Shown: positions 1 to 6,463, numbered from the stretch's first letter. The stretch is 6,977 nucleotides of DNA from Bryobacterales bacterium (GCA_903970295.1 CAJCHQ010000640.1:1-6977); one strand, 5' to 3'. Notes: a model not told the origin generated them from the sequence alone. A program made the numbers and translations.

Positions 1-626
1 CATGCCCTGGATGTGGCGGGAAGGTGGAGCCTCGAGCCACGCCCGAGGAAGCTGAATGCTTCGGCGACTCCGTTTATGCGATCACTAAGAAAACACAGGA
101 AGATTTACTCGCCAGCTTCTGCAATCGACTGGGAATCTCTCTCACCATAATGCGTTACAGTACTGTCTACGGAAGGGGTCAGTCAGAGGCGAATTACTGT
201 GCCGCGCTCATGAGGACATTGGCAGCCCAAAGCAGCCCCAAAATCACCGAGGACGGCAATCAAACGCGCGACTTCGTCTCGGTCAGTGATGTTATTGCAT
301 CAAACCTGTCTGCATTAGATAGCACAAAGGAAGGAGTCTTTCGTTTCAACATCGCATCTGGCGAGCAGACTAGCCTTATCGACTTTGCTACCCGAGTTTC
401 GCAAGCAGTGAGCGACGCGCTGGGAAGGAAGGTGCCATCGCCTACGGTGACTGGCAATTTCAACCCCGGCGACGTGCGACACTGCATTTGCAGTATAGAC
501 AGAGCAGGGACCGAACTTGACTTTAGACCACATACGACATTAGAAAACGGCATCGCCAATCTTGCCGACTTCTTTGCTGAGAGCGAAAAGACCAAACCCT
601 CAATACCGCAGCCAAGCGCTTGGTAG
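1..626 (+). CDS. NAD-dependent epimerase/dehydratase, dTDP-L-rhamnose 4-epimerase-like (5' truncated)
   Basis: C-terminal part of an extended SDR sugar-nucleotide epimerase. The reading frame is open from the first full codon at 3 to TAG at 624-626, so the gene begins outside the window. A GTG at 24 is in frame but lies inside the domain and is not a credible start. The codons at 3-14 encode Cys-Pro-Gly-Cys, a CxxC knuckle. It is followed by the catalytic YxxxK (Tyr codon at 75-77, SVYAITK). Next come RYSTVYGRGQS, the EDGNQTRDFVSVSDV substrate-domain motif and GDVRHCICSID near the C-terminus. This order (CPxC, SVYAxTK, VYGxxQS, EDGxQxRDFVxVxDV, GDxRHC) matches the dTDP-L-rhamnose 4-epimerase-like branch as I remember it. 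The Rossmann GxxGxxG half is missing. The enzyme would be cytoplasmic and make a sugar nucleotide. The exact substrate is not certain; another SDR epimerase of the same branch is possible. The next gene follows on the same strand after 196 bp. Confidence 0.9.
   Translation, partial: CPGCGGKVEPRATPEEAECFGDSVYAITKKTQEDLLASFCNRLGISLTIMRYSTVYGRGQSEANYCAALMRTLAAQSSPKITEDGNQTRDFVSVSDVIASNLSALDSTKEGVFRFNIASGEQTSLIDFATRVSQAVSDALGRKVPSPTVTGNFNPGDVRHCICSIDRAGTELDFRPHTTLENGIANLADFFAESEKTKPSIPQPSAW
612..623. repeat. Perfect 12-bp palindrome at the end of the first gene
   Basis: CCAAGCGCTTGG is a perfect dyad covering the last four sense codons before the TAG stop. Its right half, GCTTGG (618-623), can also pair with CCAAGC at 637-642 across a 13-base loop. 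No T-run follows, so I do not call it an intrinsic terminator. It may be a chance palindrome or a weak 3' stabilising hairpin. Confidence 0.35.
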
Positions 627-752
627 TTCTTCGTGGCCAAGCCGTGAGGGTAAGCCTTAAGCGCCGCCAATGCCTTAACATCAAGCAATTTGCGATAATC
701 GGAATTGAGGAAGATCGGTTACATTAGACCGTACCCACTTTTCATCTAGCTT

Positions 753-784
753 CCAGCCGATGAGAGCCAACGCCGATAGGCTGG
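753..784. repeat. Inverted repeat in the 627-822 gap
   Basis: CCAGCC (753-758) and GGCTGG (779-784) are inverted around 20 bases. This gap separates the SDR gene from the dimethylformamidase-like gene. It holds no credible ORF and no convincing -35/-10 pair that I can find. The two genes could be cotranscribed, or the second could have its own unrecognised promoter. The arms are only 6 bp, so the structure is weak. Confidence 0.25.
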
Positions 785-808
785 GCTCGTGAAAACCATA
801 ATCCTGTC

Positions 809-814
809 AAGGGA
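809..814 (+). promoter_or_regulatory. Ribosome binding site deciding the GTG start at 823
   Basis: AAGGGA lies 8 bases before GTG at 823. An in-frame TAA at 817-819 stands just upstream, so this GTG is the first possible start in the frame. The next in-frame ATG comes only at residue 67, inside the N-terminal domain. Confidence 0.6.
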
Positions 815-822
815 ACTAAGTA

Positions 823-2220
823 GTGCCAGGAACGGAAGTTGAAGCCTACACATCATCAACGTCGGTCGAACAGGGCGGCACTATAGCGTTTCACGTGCGC
901 GTGGCAAAGCAAAGCACCGTACGCATGTTGGTGAAGAGAAGCACAACCGGCGAGCAAGTTTTTGCACATGAATTCGTCGTCAACATTTTCGCCAAAAACT
1001 CTTTGGATGCAGAGGGCGCCATGCACGGATGCAATTGGCCAGTTGCATTTGAGCTGGCAGTGCCATTGTCCTGGCCGAGCGACATATACCTAGTCGAGTT
1101 TCATCTTAACAGCAGCAAGACAGTGGTCCCCCTTGTTGTAAGACCCAATCTTCCTGCCGCCTCCATTCTTCTCAAAGTGACAGACACAACCGCCCAGGCC
1201 TACAACAACTGGGGTGGTCAAAGTCTCTACAACCGGGAGCCCCAACCCAAAAGCATCCAGATCTCATTCGACAGACCGTACACTCTAGTCGGATACAAAT
1301 ACGACTACTGGTACTTTGATTTGAGGTTTCTCGAATGGTGCTATCGGCGAAACATCAAAATCGACTGTTGCAGCTCTATAGACGTCCATTCCGGCGCCGT
1401 CGACCTCAATTCCTATAACCTGATAGTAAGCATCGGGCACGATGAATACTGGTCGAAAGAGACAAGAGACAACGTCGAAAAATTTGTCGAAGACGGCGGG
1501 CACGTCTGTTTCTTCGGCGCTAACACATGCTTCTGGCAGGTAAGATTTGAACGCAACTGCCGACAGATGATCGGATATAAGGAGTTGGCGGCTAAAGATC
1601 CGATGGTTCAGCCGGACCCCTCGCGAGTAAGCGGCATGTGGGGCGCTTCTCCAACAAACAGGCCGGAGAATGGCATGACCCTCGGCAGCTACCGGAGCGG
1701 AGGCGGCTGGTGGGACATCATTAACGACACAGATCAAGAACGGCGCTACGGCAAAGCTTACTCAGTCGCTCAGCCAGACCACTGGGTATTCGAAGGAACT
1801 GGACTCTATTTAAACGACAGCTTTGGCACGATCATAAACGAACTCGGCAAACGCGATACCATCATGGGGCACGAGACCGACAGTGCCCAGTATGTCATGT
1901 CAGCCGCAGGCGTACCAGAAGTGACCGGGAAGGATGGTACTCCGCTCGATACAAAAATCCTTGCCTATTGCGATTTAACTGACTGGCCCGGAACGACAAG
2001 AAACGGACAATCCGGTAAGGCGACGATGGCCATCCGTGAGCTTTCCGGTGGTGGTGTCGTATTCAGTGCCGGAACAGTCAACTGGGGAGGAGCCTTGACT
2101 GATTATGGTGCCACCATAGTCGATCGAATTACCGAGAATTTGATTCTCAGACTAGAAAAACGCACCGGCGTGAAAACTTCACACCACTCCCAGACTGCTC
2201 AGGCGGTTAGAGAACGCTGA
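823..2220 (+). CDS. N,N-dimethylformamidase beta (large) subunit-like protein
   Basis: A 465-residue soluble protein with no signal peptide or membrane segment. Residues 1 to about 107 look like a beta-sandwich domain: alternating hydrophobic strands, ending in DIYLVEFHL and VVPLVV. Residues about 115-445 resemble the C-terminal domain of the dimethylformamidase large subunit. Marks of this are AYNNWGGQSLYN (126-137), QISFDRPY (146-153), the segment LRFLEWCYRRNIKID (167-181), and IVSIGHDEYWS (201-211) followed by an acidic helix and GGHVCFFGANTCFW (225-238). The C-terminus has GGVVFSAGTVNWGG (410-423). Characterised dimethylformamidase hydrolyses the amide of dimethylformamide using an iron bound by two Tyr and one Glu. 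Tyr209 in GHDEYW is my candidate for one Tyr ligand, which is inference. The protein is much shorter than the true large subunit (roughly 760 residues), and no small-subunit gene is visible. Given its neighbours, an amide substrate on a sugar is more likely than dimethylformamide. Family assignment is fairly secure; function is unknown. Confidence 0.85.
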   Translation: MPGTEVEAYTSSTSVEQGGTIAFHVRVAKQSTVRMLVKRSTTGEQVFAHEFVVNIFAKNSLDAEGAMHGCNWPVAFELAVPLSWPSDIYLVEFHLNSSKTVVPLVVRPNLPAASILLKVTDTTAQAYNNWGGQSLYNREPQPKSIQISFDRPYTLVGYKYDYWYFDLRFLEWCYRRNIKIDCCSSIDVHSGAVDLNSYNLIVSIGHDEYWSKETRDNVEKFVEDGGHVCFFGANTCFWQVRFERNCRQMIGYKELAAKDPMVQPDPSRVSGMWGASPTNRPENGMTLGSYRSGGGWWDIINDTDQERRYGKAYSVAQPDHWVFEGTGLYLNDSFGTIINELGKRDTIMGHETDSAQYVMSAAGVPEVTGKDGTPLDTKILAYCDLTDWPGTTRNGQSGKATMAIRELSGGGVVFSAGTVNWGGALTDYGATIVDRITENLILRLEKRTGVKTSHHSQTAQAVRER

Positions 2221-4713
2221 CCAGCTGTGCCGCTGCTTGAGCAGATTGCTGGCTCGACGTCCTCGATCCTTTGCTTCTTGCGGGTGAGCAAGCACATACT
2301 CCAACAATTTCACATACCGATCAACATCGTCGAATCTTCGCACCAACCAGCCACTATTGTCTGTAATCAACTCGCGAATACCGCCCACATCAGGCGCCAC
2401 CACTGGGAAACCGTTTCCGACAGCTTCCAGAAGGACGTTGGGCATGCCATCTGCTTCAGATGTATAGAGGAACACCGCTTTGTCAGACTTCAGAATCTCG
2501 GAAAAATCAGAATACTCACCCATGAGTTTGATGTTTCTCAGCTTTCGCAGAAAACCGAAATCGTATCCGCTTGACGAATATCCATAGACCTCAAATTGAA
2601 CGGAAGGCATTGAGTGAGCTATCCTGGCCAGAAGGTCCGGTCGCTTTGTCGCATCGAGCCTGCTTGCCCAGATTACCTTCTGGGGCTCATCTGGATCGTT
2701 GTGAATTTCTCGATCATTACAAGCATCTCGGTTAATGCGATCATTGCGATCACGGATTTGTGCGCTGGAGCCAAAAGAAAGGTCCGGATGCAATGTCGTC
2801 ATCAACGGTTGATAACACGTCACAGCCTTCGACTCGATGGAGGATACGTGTCTGTATCGATCGTTGATCGCTTCGCGCAACCGGTTGTTATCAGTGATAA
2901 TCATGTCGAGGTGAGGGGCTGCCCGATGCAGGGGGCCGTTCAGGAAGCCAGAGAAATTGTGTTCTGTGTACAGCTCGTACCCGCAAAGATAAGCCAAGAT
3001 CCTCGCTTTCGGGCGCGGATAATAATCAAAGTAGTAGGCAACTGCCGCATAAGCTCTGGGTGAATTGAAGATATGAACGGTTTCTGCCTGCGTGGCTGCT
3101 ATCAGCCGCGTGATTAGAGCGCCTCTGTCATAGACTGACAGCTTCTTGTGCAACTCAGCCAGATTGACGACTCGAGTCCCTTTTGGCAGCCAATCTAGAC
3201 AGGTGATCATTGACACATCGGTGACGACGACCAAAATATCATCCAGACTGTGAGCTCTCTCGATGGCGAGCCTGGTGGCATGGCAGGCAGATCGCTCAGC
3301 TCCTCCTCGCATCAGGCATCCTAGAAGGAAAAGATGCTTGCAGGGTCTCCCAATTGCCTCAAACGTCTTTGCAAAGGACGTCTGCAGGACACAACCAAGA
3401 CTTACTTCGGAACTCTGCGTCGCATCATCCACGAGAGCAAACTTTGGCTCCGGTCTTCTCGTAATTCTATTCTCGTGCCGTCCGCGCTTCGCATAATCAA
3501 CAAGCGGATTGTCGCCAGCTAGAGCCACTTCGTCTCCAGGCTTAAAACAAGACTCGATATAAAAGCATGTATCAAAAAGAACACTCGGGTTATAGCCTGA
3601 TTTCGCGCCTTCCGTCAGATAGTGCGTCAAGGGATCAGCCTGAACTTCACGGGCTGAAGCGTAGGTTTCGAGATAGTAGGCAGTATCGAAATATGGACAC
3701 GGATCTAGTTGCTCCTTGGCGCCGAATCGCACAAAATGACAGAGTGCGTTCATACCCTCTTCTGCCACATTAGGATTCATGTCCAGATAGAACGAAACAT
3801 CGAAGAGCGGATGTGGATCAGGGGCGCCCTGCCCGCTGTACTTGAGAAAGTGCGCGACGGGAATATCCCAGGGATTGAGATTTTGTGGTTTTTGCTCCAG
3901 GTAATAAGAAGTGTCGAATAGCGGATGGGGGTCGCGATCACTTTCGGTCGCGAATAACACAAAGTGAATGAGTGGATTTGTTCCAGCATTAACCAGCTCA
4001 GGATTCGCCAATAGGTAGAAGGACATATCGAAAAGAGGATGTGGGCTAATTCGATCACGATGCCAGTACCAGAGAAAATGCAAGAGCGGATTATCTCTCC
4101 ATCTAAACCCAACGGGCTTTTGCTCGAGATAATAAGTGGTATCAAATAAAGGATGTGGGTTCCGGCTCTCGAGTGCGCCAATTCTCCAATAGTGCAGTAA
4201 TGGATTAATTCCAGACTTAGCCACCTCAGGGTTCGAGTTCAAATAAAACAAAATGTCGAACAGCGGATGTGGATTGGCACCATTGGCGACACCAGACGAA
4301 ATAAAGTGCAAAAGTGGATTTACGCCTCTTTCGGCCACCTCGGGATTACATGCCGCATAGTATTCAGAGTCGAAGAGGAAGTGCGGATCGTGACCATCCG
4401 CTGAACCAAGCTCCAAATAGTGCGCGGCAGGTCCCCGCGGATAGTCTTTCGCCTCCGGAACCTGGCTCAAATAGAATTCGACATCGAACAAACCGCTTTG
4501 CTCGATCTCTTCTAAATCGTATGCTGAGGCACGGGAGGCACCCGGATGTATTACTGAAACCGCTGGGGCCGCTCGGCCTGAGCCATTCGTATTCAATGAC
4601 GGTGAGATTGGAGAAGTGGATTGAGAAGTGACGGACTCCACCCTGCCCATTGGCGTGATGCTCGTCGCGGGCAGCGCGTCTCCTCGATTTTTAAATGAAA
4701 GAAAACGCATCAC
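2179..4713 (-). CDS. Glycosyltransferase (GT4-type, GT-B fold) with nine N-terminal 38-residue repeats
   Basis: An 844-residue cytoplasmic or membrane-associated glycosyltransferase. Residues 1-75 are Ser/Thr/Pro-rich and probably disordered. Residues 76-417 are nine tandem repeats of the FDxxYYL...NPLxHF...PHPL type, found in many large bacterial glycosyltransferases. The catalytic part starts near residue 458 with LFLLGCLMRGGAERS (the GGAER loop of the N-terminal Rossmann half). The nucleotide-sugar half starts near 680: VIWASRLDATKRPD carries the conserved Arg685 and Lys690. The EX7E-like motif is DGMPNVLLE, with Asp755 and Glu763; Asp replaces the first Glu, as in related 'EGMPNVLLEA' enzymes. 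APDVGGIREL (773-782) follows. GTG at 4713 is the first start after an in-frame TAG at 4723-4725, and ATG follows at 4710. No strong Shine-Dalgarno sequence favours either. It lies 28 bp after the UDP-sugar dehydrogenase gene, so it is probably translated from the same transcript. It overlaps the convergent gene by 42 bp. Donor and acceptor sugars cannot be told from sequence. Confidence 0.92.
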   Translation of the reverse strand: MMRFLSFKNRGDALPATSITPMGRVESVTSQSTSPISPSLNTNGSGRAAPAVSVIHPGASRASAYDLEEIEQSGLFDVEFYLSQVPEAKDYPRGPAAHYLELGSADGHDPHFLFDSEYYAACNPEVAERGVNPLLHFISSGVANGANPHPLFDILFYLNSNPEVAKSGINPLLHYWRIGALESRNPHPLFDTTYYLEQKPVGFRWRDNPLLHFLWYWHRDRISPHPLFDMSFYLLANPELVNAGTNPLIHFVLFATESDRDPHPLFDTSYYLEQKPQNLNPWDIPVAHFLKYSGQGAPDPHPLFDVSFYLDMNPNVAEEGMNALCHFVRFGAKEQLDPCPYFDTAYYLETYASAREVQADPLTHYLTEGAKSGYNPSVLFDTCFYIESCFKPGDEVALAGDNPLVDYAKRGRHENRITRRPEPKFALVDDATQSSEVSLGCVLQTSFAKTFEAIGRPCKHLFLLGCLMRGGAERSACHATRLAIERAHSLDDILVVVTDVSMITCLDWLPKGTRVVNLAELHKKLSVYDRGALITRLIAATQAETVHIFNSPRAYAAVAYYFDYYPRPKARILAYLCGYELYTEHNFSGFLNGPLHRAAPHLDMIITDNNRLREAINDRYRHVSSIESKAVTCYQPLMTTLHPDLSFGSSAQIRDRNDRINRDACNDREIHNDPDEPQKVIWASRLDATKRPDLLARIAHSMPSVQFEVYGYSSSGYDFGFLRKLRNIKLMGEYSDFSEILKSDKAVFLYTSEADGMPNVLLEAVGNGFPVVAPDVGGIRELITDNSGWLVRRFDDVDRYVKLLEYVLAHPQEAKDRGRRASNLLKQRHSWSAFSNRLSSLGVV
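2692..2757 (-). repeat. Asp/Asn/Arg-rich micro-repeat in the glycosyltransferase linker
   Basis: Residues 653-674 consist almost wholly of Asp, Asn and Arg in RD/ND/NR pairs (IRDRNDRINRD and so on). In plus-strand DNA this is a cluster of CGATCATT (2711-2718 and 2738-2745) plus CGATCA (2747-2752). Offsets are 27 and 9 bp, all multiples of three. It sits between the two Rossmann halves of the GT-B domain, just before the VIWASR strand, where loop length can vary. It looks like slippage-generated low-complexity sequence. Confidence 0.55.
3463..4488 (-). repeat. Nine tandem 38-residue (114-bp) protein-coding repeats
   Basis: FD motifs fall at residues 76, 114, 152, 190, 228, 266, 304, 342 and 380 of the glycosyltransferase. 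Every interval is exactly 38 residues (114 bp), with no insertion or deletion. The consensus is FDxxxYLxxxPxxxxxGxNPLxHFxxxGxxxxxDPHPL. Units 4, 6 and 8 begin FDT(T/S/A)YYLE, and units 4 and 6 share YYLEQKP. Units 3, 5 and 7 instead carry FYL..NP. Unit 9 is the most diverged. The DNA copies are no longer near-identical, so this is an old protein repeat, not a satellite array. Confidence 0.9.
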
Positions 4714-4741
4714 TTTCTGAAACTAAACTGCTTAGGAGGGA

Positions 4742-6127
4742 TTACAATTGCCAAACATGCAAGCCGGCTTCGGCAAACTCACTCGCATTCAAAACACCCG
4801 GCACATCAACTATTGGTGCGGCAGGGCGCAAGAGCCGGGCAAAGAATTGCGGTCTTAAACTGGAGAACTGCTTGTGTGGAACGGTGATGATGACAGCCGA
4901 TAAATTACTGATTTGATCGAAGGGAAGGGTGTTTATTCCGTGCAGCGACCAGACCTGCTCAGGATCGATGAGGGGATCGTACACCAGCGGCTGAAACCCC
5001 GATTCATTTAGACGGCGAAACACTTGGAGAGCCTGACTCTCTCGGATGTCAGGACAATCGCCCTTGAATGTGAGCCCGAAGATGCCGACACGCGGTGGGG
5101 AAGCGGTTCGAGTCGTGGCGTCGGAATCAATGAGGCACCCGGCAGTCATCAACTTGATCGTTTCGTTGACAATGTATTCGTGCATTCGGTCATTAATCAT
5201 TCTGGCGCAAGAAATCAGGTTTGTACTGCTACCACCCTTGGTGGCACTATGAATCAAGTAGTGAGGATCTACAGGAACACAATGTCCACCTACCAACCCC
5301 GGCTTGAAGTCTACAAAGTTCCACTTCGTACAAGCCGCCCTGAGCACTTCGGCAGTGCTCAATCCCATTGAGTTGACGATCATGGCAATTTCATTCATCA
5401 GCGCAATGTTTACATCTCTCTGGATGTTTTCCACGAGCTTGGCCACTTCAGCCACCCTGATGCTGTTTGCCTCCCATAGCCCGGCCTCGATCACCTTGCC
5501 ATAGACACGTCCAATAACCGCCATGGTCTCAGAGTCTTGAGCCGATATTACTTTAACCACTCCAGGCAGCGTATGCTCTTTGTCACCGTAATTGGTGCGC
5601 TCTGGAGAATAACCAACGCTAAAATCAATTCCATTAACGAGGTTAGATACTTCTTCTAGTATGGGGATACAAAGATCTTCGGTGGCGCCGGGATAGACGC
5701 TCGACTCATAAACGACTATATCGCCCTTTTTAAGATATCTACCGACCGTTCGGGACGCTTTGATCAGCGCTGTTACATCGGGCTGCTTGTCGGTAGTCAC
5801 TGGTGTCGGCACAACGATCGTGTAAAAATCACCGTGCCTTATTGCTTCAGGATCGCAGGTAAACGTCAGTTCAACATCCGCCAGTTCGCCGCTGCTCACG
5901 CTGCCTGTTCGATCGTAACCGCGGTTGAGCTCTTCGATGCGCCGAGCGTCGATGTCAAAACCAATCACTTTCTGATGGCGGCCAAACGCAACCGCAAGAG
6001 GCAGACCCACATAGCCCAGACCAATTACCACAATACGCCTCGTTGTTTGCACATCGGAAGACGTGTTTCTGCTCGAAAAAACAGTCGTCGAATCCTGCCT
6101 CTGCAGGTCGAAGATTTGCTTAAACAA
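4742..6127 (-). CDS. Nucleotide-sugar (UDP-hexose/UDP-HexNAc) 6-dehydrogenase, VipA/TviB/WbpO type
   Basis: A 461-residue NAD-dependent enzyme that oxidises C6 of a UDP-sugar to the uronic acid in two steps through a Cys thiohemiacetal. After a non-conserved 30-residue N-terminal stretch, RIVVIGLGYVGLP (31-43) gives the Rossmann GxGxxG. The acidic residue FDID (57-60) binds the NAD ribose. VVPTPV (105-110), YESSVYPGATE (140-150) and VGYSPER (171-177) follow. The central helix has VAEVAKLVENIQRDVNIALMNE (Lys230, Asn234). The catalytic cysteine is Cys283 in GLVGGHCVPVDPHYL. The C-terminal UDP-binding half has FGLTFKGDCPDIRES (350-364). NIQRDVNIALMNE and TKWNF point to the VipA/TviB/WbpO branch, often UDP-GlcNAc 6-dehydrogenases, over classical UDP-glucose dehydrogenase; the substrate remains inferred. 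The TTG start at 6127 is the only start codon between an upstream in-frame TGA (6173-6175) and the domain's first strand with a ribosome site: GAGG at 6134-6137, 6 bases away. It is first of a two-gene unit with the glycosyltransferase. Confidence 0.95.
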   Translation of the reverse strand: MFKQIFDLQRQDSTTVFSSRNTSSDVQTTRRIVVIGLGYVGLPLAVAFGRHQKVIGFDIDARRIEELNRGYDRTGSVSSGELADVELTFTCDPEAIRHGDFYTIVVPTPVTTDKQPDVTALIKASRTVGRYLKKGDIVVYESSVYPGATEDLCIPILEEVSNLVNGIDFSVGYSPERTNYGDKEHTLPGVVKVISAQDSETMAVIGRVYGKVIEAGLWEANSIRVAEVAKLVENIQRDVNIALMNEIAMIVNSMGLSTAEVLRAACTKWNFVDFKPGLVGGHCVPVDPHYLIHSATKGGSSTNLISCARMINDRMHEYIVNETIKLMTAGCLIDSDATTRTASPPRVGIFGLTFKGDCPDIRESQALQVFRRLNESGFQPLVYDPLIDPEQVWSLHGINTLPFDQISNLSAVIITVPHKQFSSLRPQFFARLLRPAAPIVDVPGVLNASEFAEAGLHVWQL

Positions 6128-6133
6128 TAGTCG

Positions 6134-6137
6134 CCTC
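6134..6137 (-). promoter_or_regulatory. Ribosome binding site for the TTG start at 6127
   Basis: On the minus strand GAGG (within GAGGCG, 6132-6137) is followed by six bases and then TTG. No ATG or GTG lies between this site and the in-frame TGA upstream. The in-frame GTG at residue 26 has no purine-rich site in front of it. Confidence 0.5.
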
Positions 6138-6192
6138 GAGTGATCGCGAAACCCTAGTCCGGCCTTAAATTCTCAGTATGTGAACGTGAAAG

Positions 6193-6204
6193 TGGCAGTT
6201 GCCA
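6193..6204. promoter_or_regulatory. Possible operator palindrome next to the -10 box
   Basis: TGGCAGTTGCCA has perfect 5-bp arms (TGGCA/TGCCA) around two bases. It abuts the candidate TATAAT and would cover the expected transcription start of the minus-strand unit, where a repressor could block initiation. No cognate regulator is encoded in the window, so this is inference from position. Confidence 0.3.
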
Positions 6205-6209
6205 TTATA
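6204..6209 (-). promoter_or_regulatory. Candidate -10 box of the dehydrogenase-glycosyltransferase unit
   Basis: The minus strand reads TATAAT, a perfect sigma-70 -10 hexamer, about 77 bases before the TTG start. The preceding sequence has TG two bases upstream (TGTATATAAT). Possible -35 hexamers are poorly spaced: TTGTCA at 12 bases and TTCTTG at 15. The call rests on the -10 box, its position, and the lack of any gene in this gap. Confidence 0.35.
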
Positions 6210-6345
6210 TACAGGCTAACCTGACAAGAACGAGCCCCAGCCATTAATTGAAGCTCATCAACTAAGCCAAGTGTTTGAGCGGTTCTTGAGCCATTCACGT
6301 GGTTACGCATTTCGAATTCTGCGCTACGCTGAGTCCTGTTCAAGG

Positions 6346-6376
6346 AGATGCCACTGACGCTGTCAGCATCTAGTGG
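6346..6376 (+). repeat. Inverted-repeat cluster with two alternative stems
   Basis: AGATGC (6346-6351) pairs with GCATCT (6366-6371). It encloses TGAC (6355-6358) paired with GTCA (6362-6365) around a 3-base loop, leaving a 3-base bulge. The overlapping stem CCACT (6351-6355) with AGTGG (6372-6376) cannot form at the same time. The cluster lies about 100 bases before the SDR start. It could be a protein-binding dyad in DNA or a switching RNA fold. Confidence 0.4.
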
Positions 6377-6413
6377 TTGCTGATTCGTGGGTGCGATGGG
6401 ATGATCCTGGACG

Positions 6414-6444
6414 AGAAGCACGCGCACATGAAAAGCGTGTTTCT
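6414..6444 (+). repeat. Ten-base-pair hairpin in the leader of the right-hand SDR gene
   Basis: AGAAGCACGC (6414-6423) pairs with GCGTGTTTCT (6435-6444). Nine pairs are Watson-Crick and one is G-U (6418/6440), around an 11-base loop. The stem ends 12 bases before the Shine-Dalgarno sequence. It has no downstream T-run, so it is not an intrinsic terminator. As RNA it would be a stable leader hairpin that could affect translation or mRNA stability. Confidence 0.5.
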
Positions 6445-6456
6445 TCCAGCCCGCAT

Positions 6457-6463
6457 AAAGGAG
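6457..6463 (+). promoter_or_regulatory. Ribosome binding site deciding the GTG start at 6474
   Basis: AAAGGAG precedes GTG at 6474 by 10 bases. The in-frame TAA at 6456-6458 overlaps the site, so GTG 6474 is the first start available. It places the Rossmann GxxGxxG at residues 11-17, the normal position for this family. Confidence 0.65.

Noticed and set aside
654..678. Direct repeat GCCTTAA (654-660 and 672-678)
   Set aside because: Only 7 bp, in a short gap, with no inverted symmetry or adjoining promoter motif; compatible with chance.
1285..1737. 150-codon minus-strand open frame
   Set aside because: Antisense to the dimethylformamidase-like gene, no ribosome site, no domain; a shadow frame.
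2233..2244. CTGCT/AGCAG dyad near the convergent gene ends as a bidirectional terminator
   Set aside because: The stem is very short, it lies within the glycosyltransferase coding sequence, and there is no T-run on either side.
2614..3063. 149-codon plus-strand open frame
   Set aside because: It lies fully inside the glycosyltransferase gene on the opposite strand and encodes nothing recognisable. The same holds for 2227-2574, 3263-3496 and 4314-4631.
3463..4488. Regular 114-bp spacing considered as a CRISPR-like or satellite array
   Set aside because: The spacing is explained by a protein repeat in one continuous frame. The DNA copies are diverged and there are no constant direct repeats with unique spacers.
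4734..4858. Strong AGGAGGG on the plus strand followed by TTG at 4748 and a 36-codon frame
   Set aside because: Antisense to the conserved C-terminus of the dehydrogenase, weak start codon, no recognisable peptide. Most likely a chance Shine-Dalgarno-like match.
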